In this document: in pieces, positions 52,186 to 62,081 of the stretch | Numbering within the stretch: the first letter of the stretch is position 1 | Layout of the letters: each line of letters opens with the position of its first letter | From: Bacillota bacterium | GTDB lineage: Bacteria > Bacillota > Clostridia > DSM-8532 | Length of the DNA stretch: 64,000 nt | Direction of reading: 5' to 3' | Assembly: GCA_023415205.1 (NCBI GenBank) | Contig: JAEZLR010000030.1 | Span: forward strand, 1-64,000 | Translations under genes and position numbers: made by a program | Notes under the pieces: generated by a model | Database searches by the model: none | What the model saw: only the letters and a program-made list of their open reading frames with translations | What the model was told of the DNA's origin: nothing

Positions 52186-53817
52186 ATGGCAAAGGATATT
52201 AAGTTCGGTGAAGAGGCAAGAAAAGCTTTAGAAAGCGGCGTTAACAAGCTTGCCAACACCGTTAAGATCACATTAGGCCCCAAGGGTAGAAATGTTGTAT
52301 TGGATAAGAAATTCGGGTCTCCCCTGATTACCAATGACGGTGTGACCATCGCTAAGGAAATTGAGCTGGAAGATGCTTTTGAAAACATGGGCGCCCAGCT
52401 TGTCAAGGAAGTTGCTACAAAGACCAACGATGTTGCCGGTGACGGTACCACAACCGCTACCCTTTTGGCACAGGCCATCATTCGCGAGGGACTTAAGAAT
52501 GTAGCCGCCGGCGCCAACCCCATGATCATTAAAAAGGGTATTCAGAAGGCTGTTGACGTAGCCGTTAAGGGTATCGAAGAGATATCTCAGAAGATCAAGG
52601 GCAAAGAGGATATCGCCCGTGTTGCTTCTATTTCCGCTAATGATGATGATATCGGAACCCTTATTGCCGAAGCTATGGAAAAGGTCACCAATGATGGTGT
52701 TATCACCGTTGAAGAATCCAAGACCATGGGAACCAGCCTTGAAATTGTTGAAGGTATGCAATTTGACCGTGGCTATGTTTCCGCTTATATGGTTACCGAT
52801 ACAGAGAAAATGGAAGCCGTCCTCGATAATCCCTATATTCTGATTACCGACAAGAAGCTCGCCAACATTCAGGAAGTTCTTCCTGTTCTTGAACAGATTG
52901 TTCAACAGGGCAAGAAGCTTGTGATTATTGCTGAGGATGTGGAGGGCGAAGCGCTTTCTACCCTTATTGTCAATAAGCTCCGTGGCACCTTTACCTGTGT
53001 TGCCGTTAAGGCCCCAGGCTTTGGTGATAGAAGAAAGGCCATGCTCCAGGATATCGCTATCCTGACCGGCGGCCAGGTTATTACCGAAGAGCTTGGTCTT
53101 GAGCTTAAGGAAACCTCTCTGTCACAGCTTGGTCGTGCGGAGAAGGTCATTGTTCAAAAGGAAAACACCATTATCGTTGGCGGTAGTGGGGATGACAAGC
53201 AAATCCGTGACAGAATTGCTTCCATCAAGGCTCAGATTGAGGAGACCTCTTCCGACTTTGATAAGGAAAAGCTCCAGGAAAGACTTGCAAAGCTTTCCGG
53301 TGGCGTAGCTGTCATTCAGGTAGGCGCTGCAACCGAGACCGAGATGAAGGAAAAGAAGCTGCGTATCGAGGATGCTCTTGCTGCAACTCGTGCTGCCGTT
53401 GAGGAAGGTATTGTTTCAGGCGGAGGAACCGCTCTGATTAATGTCATTCCTAAGGTCAAGGCTCTCCTCAAAGACCTTTCCGGCGACGAGAAGACTGGTG
53501 CGCAGATCATCGCCAAGTCTCTTGAAGAACCAATGAGACAGATCGCAGCCAATGCAGGTCTTGAAGGTTCCGTAATTCTTGAGAAGATCAGTAACAGCGA
53601 TATAGGAGTCGGTTTTGATGCCCTTCAGGAAAAGTATGTGAATATGATTGAAGCAGGTATTGTTGACCCTGCCAAGGTTACACGTTCTGCGTTGCAGAAT
53701 GCTGCTTCTGTGGCTTCCATGGTTCTGACCACTGAGAGCATTGTTGCCGATAAGCCCGAGAAGCCCGATCCTGCGGCTGCAGCAGCCATGGGCGGCGGAA
53801 TGCCCGGCATGATGTAA
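52186..53817 (+). CDS. groEL: Chaperonin GroEL
   Basis: A 543-residue Hsp60 subunit that folds proteins inside a double ring with GroES and ATP. VKITLGPKGRNVVLDKKFG, NDGVTIAKEIEL and the nucleotide site GDGTTTATLLAQ are present, and the C-terminus ends with the flexible GGM-type tail (GGGMPGMM). An AGGAGGAG site precedes the ATG, 17 bp after groES. Confidence 0.98.
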   Translation: MAKDIKFGEEARKALESGVNKLANTVKITLGPKGRNVVLDKKFGSPLITNDGVTIAKEIELEDAFENMGAQLVKEVATKTNDVAGDGTTTATLLAQAIIREGLKNVAAGANPMIIKKGIQKAVDVAVKGIEEISQKIKGKEDIARVASISANDDDIGTLIAEAMEKVTNDGVITVEESKTMGTSLEIVEGMQFDRGYVSAYMVTDTEKMEAVLDNPYILITDKKLANIQEVLPVLEQIVQQGKKLVIIAEDVEGEALSTLIVNKLRGTFTCVAVKAPGFGDRRKAMLQDIAILTGGQVITEELGLELKETSLSQLGRAEKVIVQKENTIIVGGSGDDKQIRDRIASIKAQIEETSSDFDKEKLQERLAKLSGGVAVIQVGAATETEMKEKKLRIEDALAATRAAVEEGIVSGGGTALINVIPKVKALLKDLSGDEKTGAQIIAKSLEEPMRQIAANAGLEGSVILEKISNSDIGVGFDALQEKYVNMIEAGIVDPAKVTRSALQNAASVASMVLTTESIVADKPEKPDPAAAAAMGGGMPGMM

Positions 53818-53843
53818 GCCAGACCTAATCAGCTATTTATAAG

Positions 53844-53875
53844 GAGCTGTCCCATAAACACGGGGCAGCTCTTTT
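53844..53875 (+). terminator. Terminator of groESL
   Basis: GAGCTGTCCC / GGGGCAGCTC stem followed by TTTT. Confidence 0.85.
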
Positions 53876-54045
53876 GGTATCTTGTGGTAAAAATCGGGGT
53901 CAAAACTCAAAATTTGGGAAATAAGTCCAGTGGGTCAAATTTCAAAGAGGTAAATAAAAAGCATATATTGGTAAAAATTATCCGTTAAAAACTTCTTCCA
54001 CATTTCTCATAATGATATCATAAAGAAGTATTGGAGGAATGTGGT

Positions 54046-55386
54046 ATGAAAAAATCTTTCAAAAGAATCATTGGAGTTGTGCTCATCTGCCTGATGATTC
54101 TGTCCCTCGCAGCCTGTGGGACCACTGTCCCTGCTCAGCCCAGTCAGAGCAGCACACCCGGTTCTGAAACCCCCAAGCCCAGCGAAACCTCAACACCTAA
54201 GCCGGAACCTGTTCAATTGATACTCTGGAGTATCTCAACTGAGAGTGATGCATTCCACAACGCATACAACAAAGCTATTGAGGATTATCAGAATGCCCAT
54301 GAGGGTGTCACCATTGTTCATGAAACCTTTGAAAATGAATCCTACAAGACAAAGATTAAGTCTTCAGTTGCAGCCAACGAGCTCCCCGATTTATTCTTTA
54401 CCTGGGGTGGCGGCTTCTCGAAATCCTTTGTTGAGTCGGGAAAGGTTCTCCCCATAGACAAATACTATACTGACGCTTATAAGGCTCAGTTGTCTACAGC
54501 AGCTCTGTCTAATGCTACCTACGATGGGAAAATTTACGGCTCTACCTATACCACCCCCGTATCTGCATTGTTCTACAATAAAAAGATGTTTGATCAATTT
54601 AACCTGACACCACCTCAAACCTTTGAGGAGATGGTAAAGGTCTGCCAAACCTTTATAGATAATAAGATTACACCTATCGGCGTAAGCGTCAAAGATACCT
54701 GGGTACTTGCCATGACTCATGACGCCTTAACCCTCAAGTCTGCCGGCCCTGTTAAAACAGTCAAAGCCATTACCAGGGGCGGACAAAGCTATAATGATCC
54801 CGATTTCCTTGATTCTGCAACAAAGCTTAAGCAGCTTATTGACATGGGCGCTTACTTAGAAGGTGCTACCGGCTTGTCCAATGACGAAGCCAGCCAGTAT
54901 TTCTATAATGGTACAGTTCCTATGTATATTACAGGTAGCTGGATGGCTGGCTCTATCATGACAGACTGCCCTAACCCCGGCGACTATTCTGTTGCTCCTA
55001 TCCCCGTTCTTAATAGCAAAAATGCTAAGATTACCGATTTCATGGGTGGTGCTGCCGATACTATTATGGTTGCTGCTTCCTCCAAGTATCCTGACATCGC
55101 AGGAAATGCAGCTTTTGAGTTGACCAGGAGCATTTCCAAATACTCCTATCTGGATGGCGCTGGAGTCCCCGCATGGGAAGTTGATTATGACGACAGCACC
55201 GTAAATCCTATAACCGCAACGCTTGCTGAATATGCCACCGGTGCTACCTCCTTCACCCTGTGGTTCGATACCCTGATGAATGCCAATGATGCAGGAGAGT
55301 ATCTGGCATTACTCCAACAGCTCTATATTGGAAGCATCACACCTCAGGAATTTGCTGAAGCTATGGCTGAGCAGCTTGGAAGTTGA
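54046..55386 (+). CDS. Sugar ABC transporter substrate-binding lipoprotein
   Basis: About 446 residues of the family-1 extracellular binding protein type. MKKSFKRIIGVVLICLMILSLAACG is a lipoprotein signal with lipobox LAAC. A proline/serine linker follows, then a two-lobe binding domain (LILWSISTESDAFHNAYNKAI, DLFFTWGGGFSKSFVESGKVLPIDKY, YNGTVPMYITGSWMAGS). It captures an oligosaccharide outside the cell and hands it to the permeases at 55534 and 56419. Strong GGAGG before the ATG. The genes for the ATP-hydrolysing subunit are not here; such operons often use a shared MsmK-type ATPase. Confidence 0.92.
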   Translation: MKKSFKRIIGVVLICLMILSLAACGTTVPAQPSQSSTPGSETPKPSETSTPKPEPVQLILWSISTESDAFHNAYNKAIEDYQNAHEGVTIVHETFENESYKTKIKSSVAANELPDLFFTWGGGFSKSFVESGKVLPIDKYYTDAYKAQLSTAALSNATYDGKIYGSTYTTPVSALFYNKKMFDQFNLTPPQTFEEMVKVCQTFIDNKITPIGVSVKDTWVLAMTHDALTLKSAGPVKTVKAITRGGQSYNDPDFLDSATKLKQLIDMGAYLEGATGLSNDEASQYFYNGTVPMYITGSWMAGSIMTDCPNPGDYSVAPIPVLNSKNAKITDFMGGAADTIMVAASSKYPDIAGNAAFELTRSISKYSYLDGAGVPAWEVDYDDSTVNPITATLAEYATGATSFTLWFDTLMNANDAGEYLALLQQLYIGSITPQEFAEAMAEQLGS

Positions 55387-55418
55387 TAACTCTGATGCTG
55401 TAGGTCTGTATAACGATT

Positions 55419-55486
55419 AAAAATGAAAACCTTCCAATGAAGAATGTTCTCTTGTGTGCAGGTATTCTTGGTAGGTTTTCATTTTT
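55419..55486 (+). terminator. Intra-operon hairpin after the binding-protein gene
   Basis: AAAAATGAAAACC pairs with GGTTTTCATTTTT, closing a 42-bp loop. The right arm ends in five T, then CTTC. It should lower expression of the permeases relative to the binding protein. Confidence 0.65.
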
Positions 55487-55533
55487 CTTCAATGCACCTG
55501 ACGGGTTTGACGCTTACCTAAGGAGAGAATAGA

Positions 55534-56418
55534 ATGGAAAAAGCAAGAAGCAATGTCTTGGCTATATGTCTCTTTATGCTTCCCGCCGTAGTCCTGTTTA
55601 CGGCAATCATCATTGTTCCAGTCATCATGTCATCCTACTATAGCCTTCTCGATTGGGATGGTATGGCCAAAAGCACTTTTGTAGGTTTAGATAATTACAT
55701 ACAGTTATTTAAAAGTAAAACTGCGGGTTTTCCAAAGACCATGTTCAACGTGCTGATTCTGGCCGGGTTATCTGTTTTTATCCAATTGCCTCTGGCCCTG
55801 TTTCTCTCATTGGTTCTGGGTAGGGGAATTAAAGGAGAGGTCTTCTTCCTCTCGGTATTTTTTGTTCCGGTCCTCCTTTCAACAACGGTCATCGGACAAT
55901 TATGGTCTAAAGTCTATAATCCCGACTACGGAATCGTCAATGTCGCCCTGAAGACGCTGGGGCTGGATCATTTGACAAAGGTGTGGCTGGGAGATCAGAA
56001 GACGGCGCTGCTTGCAGTCTTTATCCCCATCCTGTGGCAATATGTAGGCTATCACATGCTCATTATGTATGCCGGTGTCAAGTCCATATCACCCGAGCTT
56101 AGAGAAGCTGCCAGAATAGACGGAGCCACCGAATGGACCCTGGCAAGATATGTGACGATTCCTTTATTAAAGCCCATTTTGAGGACAAGTGTCATCTTTT
56201 CCGTTACCGGTTCACTTAAAGCCTTTGATTTAATTTATATCCTGACCGGCGGGGGACCTGCCCATGCAAGTGAAGTACCAAGTACGCTCATGGTTCACAT
56301 GATCTTTGACAGAGACCGTTATGGCTTTGGAAGTGCAATTGCTGTAATGATTATTTTATTATGTTTCATCATCGCCATAGCCATAAGGAAGCTTATGAGA
56401 ACAGAGGAGGTGGTTTAG
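55534..56418 (+). CDS. Sugar ABC transporter permease (first subunit)
   Basis: A 294-residue membrane protein with six predicted helices, of the MalF-like type. The first helix begins LAICLFMLPAVVLFTAIIIVPV. The EAA loop ELREAARIDGATEWTLARYVTIPLLKPI contacts the ATPase. It partners the permease that starts directly after its stop. An AGGAGAGA site precedes the ATG. Confidence 0.93.
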   Translation: MEKARSNVLAICLFMLPAVVLFTAIIIVPVIMSSYYSLLDWDGMAKSTFVGLDNYIQLFKSKTAGFPKTMFNVLILAGLSVFIQLPLALFLSLVLGRGIKGEVFFLSVFFVPVLLSTTVIGQLWSKVYNPDYGIVNVALKTLGLDHLTKVWLGDQKTALLAVFIPILWQYVGYHMLIMYAGVKSISPELREAARIDGATEWTLARYVTIPLLKPILRTSVIFSVTGSLKAFDLIYILTGGGPAHASEVPSTLMVHMIFDRDRYGFGSAIAVMIILLCFIIAIAIRKLMRTEEVV

Positions 56419-57255
56419 TTGAAGAAGGCAAAGAAAAGTCCCGCAAACATCATTCTATACACCTTTTTAGCCCTGTGGGCAGCTGTTCAGCTATTCCCTC
56501 TGTATTGGATGCTGACCTTTTCCCTGAAGGATAACAATGAAATCTTCGGGGCCAATATCATAGGCCTCCCGCATACCTGGCGATGGGAAAACTATACTTC
56601 AATTTTAACAAGGGGCAAAGTGGGTACATATTTCTTAAATAGTGTTTTTGTGACCGGGTGCACGATTATTTTGACCTCTATTATTGCCCTCATGGCCACC
56701 TACGCCTTAACCAGAATGATATGGAAGGGGAGGAGATTGGCCAACAACACCATCATGCTGGGTTTGACCGTGCCAATCCATACGGCCATACTACCCATAT
56801 TTATTATACTGGGAAGTCTCAAAATGACTAGTAGCTATCAGGCATTGATTGTCCCCTATTCTGCCTTCGCCCTTGCCATGGCCGTCATGATTTGCAGTAG
56901 CCTGATGGAGGGTATCCCCAAGGAAATGGAGGAGGCGGCTTTTATAGACGGCTGCAGCATTTATGGTATTTTTATCCGTATTATCATGCCGCTTATGAGG
57001 CCGGCACTAGCCACCATCTCAATTTTTACCTACCTGCAGGCCTGGAATGAATTGATGTTTGCAACCATCTTCATCAGTGATTCAAAATACCGTACTCTGA
57101 CCGTGGGCATACAGACATTGTCAGGGTCATATACCACAGACTGGGGGCCCATAGGCGCAGCATTGGTTATAGCTACTTTCCCAACTCTTATCATATATAT
57201 GTTCATGAGCACCAGAATACAGGAAAGTCTGGTCCTTGGTGCGGTAAAAGGATAG
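56419..57255 (+). CDS. Sugar ABC transporter permease (second subunit)
   Basis: A 278-residue MalG-like permease with six predicted helices. LFPLYWMLTFSLKDNNEIF near the start and the EAA loop IPKEMEEAAFIDGCSIYGIFIRIIMPLMRPAL are diagnostic. It starts with TTG immediately after the first permease stop, with GAGGAGGTGG as ribosome site. It forms the transmembrane channel with the first subunit. Confidence 0.93.
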   Translation: MKKAKKSPANIILYTFLALWAAVQLFPLYWMLTFSLKDNNEIFGANIIGLPHTWRWENYTSILTRGKVGTYFLNSVFVTGCTIILTSIIALMATYALTRMIWKGRRLANNTIMLGLTVPIHTAILPIFIILGSLKMTSSYQALIVPYSAFALAMAVMICSSLMEGIPKEMEEAAFIDGCSIYGIFIRIIMPLMRPALATISIFTYLQAWNELMFATIFISDSKYRTLTVGIQTLSGSYTTDWGPIGAALVIATFPTLIIYMFMSTRIQESLVLGAVKG

Positions 57256-59379
57256 GTGGTAAGTGTGTATTATCAGGAAGAATTTAAGGTCAAGGCGGGT
57301 GCCTTAGTCTCTCAGATGACCCTAGAAGAAAAAGTAAGTCAACTGACCTATCAGTCACCGGCCATTGATAGATTGGGTATTCCAGCGTACAATTGGTGGA
57401 ATGAAGCCCTTCATGGCGTTGCCCGCTCGGGAACCGCCACCAGCTTTCCCCAGGCCATTGGACTGGCGGCCATGTTTGATGAGGATTTGTTAAAAAGGAT
57501 TGCCGATGTCATTGCCACTGAAGGCCGGGCCAAGTTTAACGAAAGTGCAAAACACAACGATAGGGATATCTACAAGGGAATAACCTTTTGGGCTCCCAAT
57601 ATCAATATTTTCAGAGATCCACGCTGGGGGAGGGGCCATGAAACCTATGGTGAGGATCCTTACCTGACAAGCCGTTTAGGAGTGGCTTTTGTCAAAGGCT
57701 TGCAGGGTGAGGGCAGATTTCTCAAATCCGCTGCCTGTGCCAAACATTTTGCAGTACATAGCGGGCCAGAGGATTTGCGCCATGAGTTTGATGCTATTGT
57801 TTCGCAGAAGGATTTGTATGAAACCTATTTGCCCGCTTTTGAGGCTTGTGTGAAGGAGGCCCAGGTCGAGGCCGTCATGGGAGCATATAACAGAACCAAT
57901 GGTGAACCCTGCTGTGGAAGCTTCACACTCCTTCGGGATATTCTTCGTGAGAAATGGCAGTTTGATGGACATGTGGTGTCGGATTGCTGGGCGCTGAAAG
58001 ACTTTCACATGCACCATCATGTGACCGCAACTCCGGAGGAGTCGGCTGCATTAGCTTTGAATGCAGGTTGTGACTTGAACTGCGGGAATATGTACCTCTT
58101 TCTTTTAGAAGCATACTATCAAGGCCTGGTAACTGAAGCACAAATAACCACAGCCGCTGAAAGGCTTTTTGAAACAAGGTTCAAGCTAGGCTTATTTGAA
58201 GAGACCGAGTACGATCAAATCCCCTATGAAAAGGTTGAATGCCCCGAACACATCGAGCTGGCTATCGAAGCCGCCAGAAAAAGCGTTGTTTTGTTAAAGA
58301 ATGACGGAATCCTCCCTCTTAATAAGGAGAAGATCAATACCCTGGGTGTCATTGGTCCAAATGCCAATAGCAGACTCGCCCTCAAAGGCAATTATTATGG
58401 CACTTCCTCCAGGTATATTACACTCCTTGAGGGAATACAGGATATAGCGGGGGAGAGTATCCGGGTTTTATATGCCAAAGGCTGCGAGCTTGAAAGGACA
58501 CAATCCTCCACCCTACACAAGGAATATGACGGCATGGCTGAGGCGATGACGGTTGCTGAGCACAGTGATGTAATCATTGTATGTTTGGGTCTTGACGAGA
58601 CCATTGAGGGGGAGGAGCGGGATGAAGGCAACGTCTGTGGTTCGGGTGATAAAAAGGATTTGGAGCTGCCCCAGGTTCAGAGTTTACTGCTCAAGAAAAT
58701 CGTAAGCCTCAAAAAGCCAACAATCCTTTGTCTTCAAGCAGGCAGCGCTATTAATCTCTCCTATGGGGAGGAAAACTGCAATGCTGTTTTACAGGCCTGG
58801 TATCCGGGCGCTCGTGGGGGAAAAGCAGTAGCGGAGATTCTCTTCGGCCAGTGCTCGCCTTCTGGGAAACTTCCTGTAACATTTTACCGGACATTAGATA
58901 ATATACCTGAGTTCACAAATTATACAATGAAAGGGCGAACCTACCGATATATAAAAGAGGAGCCTCTCTATCCATTCGGTTATGGTCTGACCTATGGCCA
59001 TGTGGTATGTACCTCGGCGGAGCTTAAAGGCGCTATAGTGGAGGGGAAGGATTTCCTTGTAAGCGTTGGGGTCGAAAACCGGAGCAATTATAAGACTGAG
59101 GATGTCGTTCAGATCTATATCAAGGACGAAGAGTCCCCTTCGGCCGTCCCTAATCACAGCTTGTGCGCATTCAGACGAGTGAGGCTGGGAGCTTGGGATA
59201 AGACGGAAGTGGTTATACCCATTGCATTCCAAGCTCTGAAGCAGGTGAATGACAGAGGTGAAAAAATTCTTGACAGCAGTAGATTTACACTATTCATAGG
59301 GGTCTCCCAGCCTGACCAACGGAGTGTGTGGTTGACGGGTAACTCGCCAATAAGGCTTGAATTAAGCTTAAAGAGATAA
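57256..59379 (+). CDS. Glycoside hydrolase family 3 beta-glycosidase (xylosidase/glucosidase-like)
   Basis: A 707-residue cytoplasmic GH3 enzyme (no signal peptide). The TIM-barrel domain has YNWWNEALHGVARSG, the substrate-binding KHFAVH (163-168) and the nucleophile D243 in VVSDCWALKDF. The alpha/beta sandwich domain follows (CLQAGSAINLSYGEENCNAVLQAWYPG), and a C-terminal fibronectin-like domain ends it (RSNYKTEDVVQIYIKD). The WNEALHG and SDCWA pattern is common in beta-xylosidases, so beta-xylo-oligosaccharides or similar are likely, but glucosides are possible. It should split the sugars imported by the upstream ABC system. The start is a GTG directly after the permease stop; a second GTG at 57265 is an alternative. 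Confidence 0.92.
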   Translation: MVSVYYQEEFKVKAGALVSQMTLEEKVSQLTYQSPAIDRLGIPAYNWWNEALHGVARSGTATSFPQAIGLAAMFDEDLLKRIADVIATEGRAKFNESAKHNDRDIYKGITFWAPNINIFRDPRWGRGHETYGEDPYLTSRLGVAFVKGLQGEGRFLKSAACAKHFAVHSGPEDLRHEFDAIVSQKDLYETYLPAFEACVKEAQVEAVMGAYNRTNGEPCCGSFTLLRDILREKWQFDGHVVSDCWALKDFHMHHHVTATPEESAALALNAGCDLNCGNMYLFLLEAYYQGLVTEAQITTAAERLFETRFKLGLFEETEYDQIPYEKVECPEHIELAIEAARKSVVLLKNDGILPLNKEKINTLGVIGPNANSRLALKGNYYGTSSRYITLLEGIQDIAGESIRVLYAKGCELERTQSSTLHKEYDGMAEAMTVAEHSDVIIVCLGLDETIEGEERDEGNVCGSGDKKDLELPQVQSLLLKKIVSLKKPTILCLQAGSAINLSYGEENCNAVLQAWYPGARGGKAVAEILFGQCSPSGKLPVTFYRTLDNIPEFTNYTMKGRTYRYIKEEPLYPFGYGLTYGHVVCTSAELKGAIVEGKDFLVSVGVENRSNYKTEDVVQIYIKDEESPSAVPNHSLCAFRRVRLGAWDKTEVVIPIAFQALKQVNDRGEKILDSSRFTLFIGVSQPDQRSVWLTGNSPIRLELSLKR

Positions 59380-59400
59380 TAAGTCCATGGATGAAGGATT

Positions 59401-61134
59401 ATGGGGAAGCATTTGGTCAAGGATTTTAAGCTATGGTTTTCTTCACAACTTCTCAAGCAGAAGGTAAGGTATCTGTTCCTGGCTATTATCGCCATGTACC
59501 TTATTCTCTTTGTACTGATTAGTGTCTTTTTTTTAAAAGAGAACTTGATGAGTTATACCCTGAAAAATAACGAAAAGACCATGATATCCATTGGCAATAA
59601 TTTAAATAGTGAGTTAAATACCATAAACAGTATGAGCCAGCTTCTGATGAACAATAGGGATATTATCACCTATCTTCAAAGAGAATGGTCGCCCCGTTCC
59701 CTGTTATCCCATAATGCCGTCACCTCTATGTATGATATCACCAACAGCTTCGACTATATCACCTCTGTTTATCTGTATCGATTGGATAAGGAGTATGTCC
59801 ATATCGCCAAGGGGATAACCTGGGTCTTCAGGGATGTCCTTGAACAAGAGGGGTGGATGAAGGAAATCCTCGATAAAAAGGGTGGTCATGTCATACGAAT
59901 TGACGGGGGCGGCGCTTATCGCAGCAAATCGGGTGAGCCGTTGATATCCTTTATCCGTTTGGTCAACGATATGGACACCCAAAAACCCTTGGGGCTTCTG
60001 GTGATCAACCTGTCCATGTCCCTGCTTGAGGATTCCTATAAAGACATGGAGGGCTCAGACAAACGTTTCTACTACTGTGACGAGGATTTTGAGCTCATTG
60101 GCACAGAGGAAGAGATTCCCGAGATACAGCAAGTAAAAGGTATTGATACGCCCTACCATCAGATAACCACCGGTTCCTTTGGTAATGAAAAGGTGATCTC
60201 CTATTATCAAATACCCAATACCCCCCTAATCATTACAGGAATAGAGGACATGTCCTACATAAGGTTCATTCCTTCCGAGACGGCTTGGATTATAGTATTC
60301 TTGGTGGTTCTCACCTTATTCGCACTGATTCTCATAGGGATATTTATCACGATTTATATTACCAATCCCATTGAAAGACTGGTTCAGTCCATGGACAAAT
60401 CCAAAAACGGCTGGCTCAAGAGAGTCAGTCTACCCCTTCCCAATGACGAAATCGGGCATTTAAAAAACAGCTATAACAATATGCTCATTGAGATCAACAA
60501 GCTCATCAATGAGTTGCTAGAAAAGGAAAAGAAAACCCAGAAGGCCGAGCTGAATGCTTTACAAGAACAGATCAAGCCCCATTTTCTTTATAATACCCTG
60601 GATACCATCGCCTACCTTGCCCTTCAGGAATCTTCGGAAAAAGTCTATGATGCCATAGAGACTCTGGGTAATTTTTACAGAAGATTCTTGAGCAAAGGCA
60701 GCTCAGAAATCCCCTTAAGGGAAGAAATCAACATTGTTAAAGATTATTTGAAATTGCAGAAGCTAAGGTATGAGGATATCTTCGACGATGAATACAACCT
60801 TGAGGAGGAAATGCTGAATATTAAAATTCCCAAACTTATTTTGCAGCCTCTCGTAGAGAATAGCCTCTACCATGGTGTCCGTCTCAAAGGAGAAAAATGC
60901 GTTATCCGGATATCGGCCAGCCGGAGAGAGGATATGCTTTTAATCAGAGTCTATGACAATGGTGTTGGTATGAATCAGCAGCAGCTCCGCCAAATCATGT
61001 TGGATAACAATAGAAGCTTTGGGTTTAAGGGGACTATTGAAAGAATTCAGTATTACTACGGCAGGGAAGACGTCTACGAGATTGTCAGCCAAGAGGGGCT
61101 TTATACGGAAGTAACGATCAAAATTCCATTATAG
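59401..61134 (+). CDS. YesM-type sensor histidine kinase
   Basis: A 577-residue kinase. Two transmembrane helices (about 22-46 and 295-320) frame an extracellular sensor of about 250 residues. A HAMP domain follows (ITNPIERLVQSMDKSKNG). The phospho-acceptor His is H394 in IKPHFLYNTLDTIAYLAL, and the ATPase domain has NSLYHGV and DNGVGM. This is the His_kinase family that pairs with AraC-type response regulators and senses extracellular sugars. Its partner starts 11 bp downstream. It probably controls the ABC/GH3 operon upstream. Confidence 0.93.
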   Translation: MGKHLVKDFKLWFSSQLLKQKVRYLFLAIIAMYLILFVLISVFFLKENLMSYTLKNNEKTMISIGNNLNSELNTINSMSQLLMNNRDIITYLQREWSPRSLLSHNAVTSMYDITNSFDYITSVYLYRLDKEYVHIAKGITWVFRDVLEQEGWMKEILDKKGGHVIRIDGGGAYRSKSGEPLISFIRLVNDMDTQKPLGLLVINLSMSLLEDSYKDMEGSDKRFYYCDEDFELIGTEEEIPEIQQVKGIDTPYHQITTGSFGNEKVISYYQIPNTPLIITGIEDMSYIRFIPSETAWIIVFLVVLTLFALILIGIFITIYITNPIERLVQSMDKSKNGWLKRVSLPLPNDEIGHLKNSYNNMLIEINKLINELLEKEKKTQKAELNALQEQIKPHFLYNTLDTIAYLALQESSEKVYDAIETLGNFYRRFLSKGSSEIPLREEINIVKDYLKLQKLRYEDIFDDEYNLEEEMLNIKIPKLILQPLVENSLYHGVRLKGEKCVIRISASRREDMLLIRVYDNGVGMNQQQLRQIMLDNNRSFGFKGTIERIQYYYGREDVYEIVSQEGLYTEVTIKIPL

Positions 61135-61145
61135 GAGGCTTTTTC

Positions 61146-61880
61146 ATGTATAAGGTAATGATTATTGACGATGAGAGAGCTATCAGGAATTTGCTTAAAA
61201 TCACCATTCAAAATCAGGAGCTCGAGCTGGAGATCACCGGTGAGGCCTCCAGCGGAATAGAAGCCATTAATACAATAGACTCTGTTAAACCGGATATTGC
61301 CTTCGTGGATATCCGTATGCCCTTTATGGACGGTATCGAATTCAGCAAGCTGGCCATAACGCGTTATCCCAAGCTAAAGATCATCATATTGACGGCCTAT
61401 GATGATTTTGAATATGCCAGAAGCTGCATTGGTATTGGGATCAGTGCCTATCTACTGAAGCCCATATCAAGAACGGAGATCCGGGATACGCTGCTGAAGG
61501 TCATTGAGCAGCTACAGTCAGAATGCCCTGTGGAGGATGAGGATATTCTAAAGGAGAATAATTGCTCCATCACAAAAATTAAAGAATATATCTCAAAAAA
61601 CTATATGGAGCCTGATATCAACCTGACGTCTATAGCCCAACAATTTTGTTTTAACACCTGCTATCTGAGCCGGATGTTTAAGCAAAAAACCGGAATGGGC
61701 CTCAGTGATTATCTTATGAAATGCAGGATGGAAAAAGCCATTGTCTATGCCAAAAAAGGGATGCTCATGTATCTTACGGCCAAGGAGGTGGGGATTCCCG
61801 ATCCCAATTATTTCAGCAAGTGCTTTAAAAAATATACGGGAAAGCTCTATTCCGAGTATTCAAGGAGTGATCAAGCTTAA
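61146..61880 (+). CDS. YesN-type AraC response regulator
   Basis: A 244-residue regulator. The receiver domain (residues 1-120) has MIIDDERAIRN, the phospho-acceptor D55 in AFVDIRMPFMDG, TAYDDF and KPIS. The C-terminal 100 residues are two AraC helix-turn-helix motifs (INLTSIAQQFCFNTCYLSRMF, KEVGIPDPNYFSKCFKKYTG). It is phosphorylated by the kinase upstream and is the likely activator of the sugar operon. A terminator follows. Confidence 0.93.
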   Translation: MYKVMIIDDERAIRNLLKITIQNQELELEITGEASSGIEAINTIDSVKPDIAFVDIRMPFMDGIEFSKLAITRYPKLKIIILTAYDDFEYARSCIGIGISAYLLKPISRTEIRDTLLKVIEQLQSECPVEDEDILKENNCSITKIKEYISKNYMEPDINLTSIAQQFCFNTCYLSRMFKQKTGMGLSDYLMKCRMEKAIVYAKKGMLMYLTAKEVGIPDPNYFSKCFKKYTGKLYSEYSRSDQA

Positions 61881-61940
61881 GCATAACAAACTGATAATAG
61901 CTCTAAAGTCTGTTAGACCCTTGCTATGGGGTTTAGAAGG

Positions 61941-61963
61941 GAACGTCTTGGCGTTCTTTTTTT
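61941..61963 (+). terminator. Terminator of the sugar operon
   Basis: GAACG / CGTTC stem, then seven T. A palindrome TTTTTTTGCG / CGCAAAAAAA (61957-61979) overlaps its end. Confidence 0.75.
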
Positions 61964-61992
61964 GCGTCCGCAAAAAAAGTTCATCATTTATT

Positions 61993-62054
61993 GTAAAGTT
62001 AGCTTGACGTTTAATGTAAAGTATACTATACTAAAAATGTAAAGTTTACTTTAC
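61993..62054 (+). promoter_or_regulatory. Promoter with three operators spaced 23 bp apart
   Basis: TTGACG (62004-62009) and TATACT (62027-62032) are 17 bp apart. Three sites with the pattern GTAAAGT-N2-ACTTTAC start at 61993, 62016 and 62039, exactly 23 bp apart. The third (62039-62054) is a perfect palindrome with a 2-bp spacer. The second has one mismatch and lies over the spacer and -10; the first is most degenerate. The Xre protein at 62403 is the likely ligand. Confidence 0.75.
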
Positions 62055-62081
62055 GATAAATGAAAAGGAGTTTAAAGTAAA

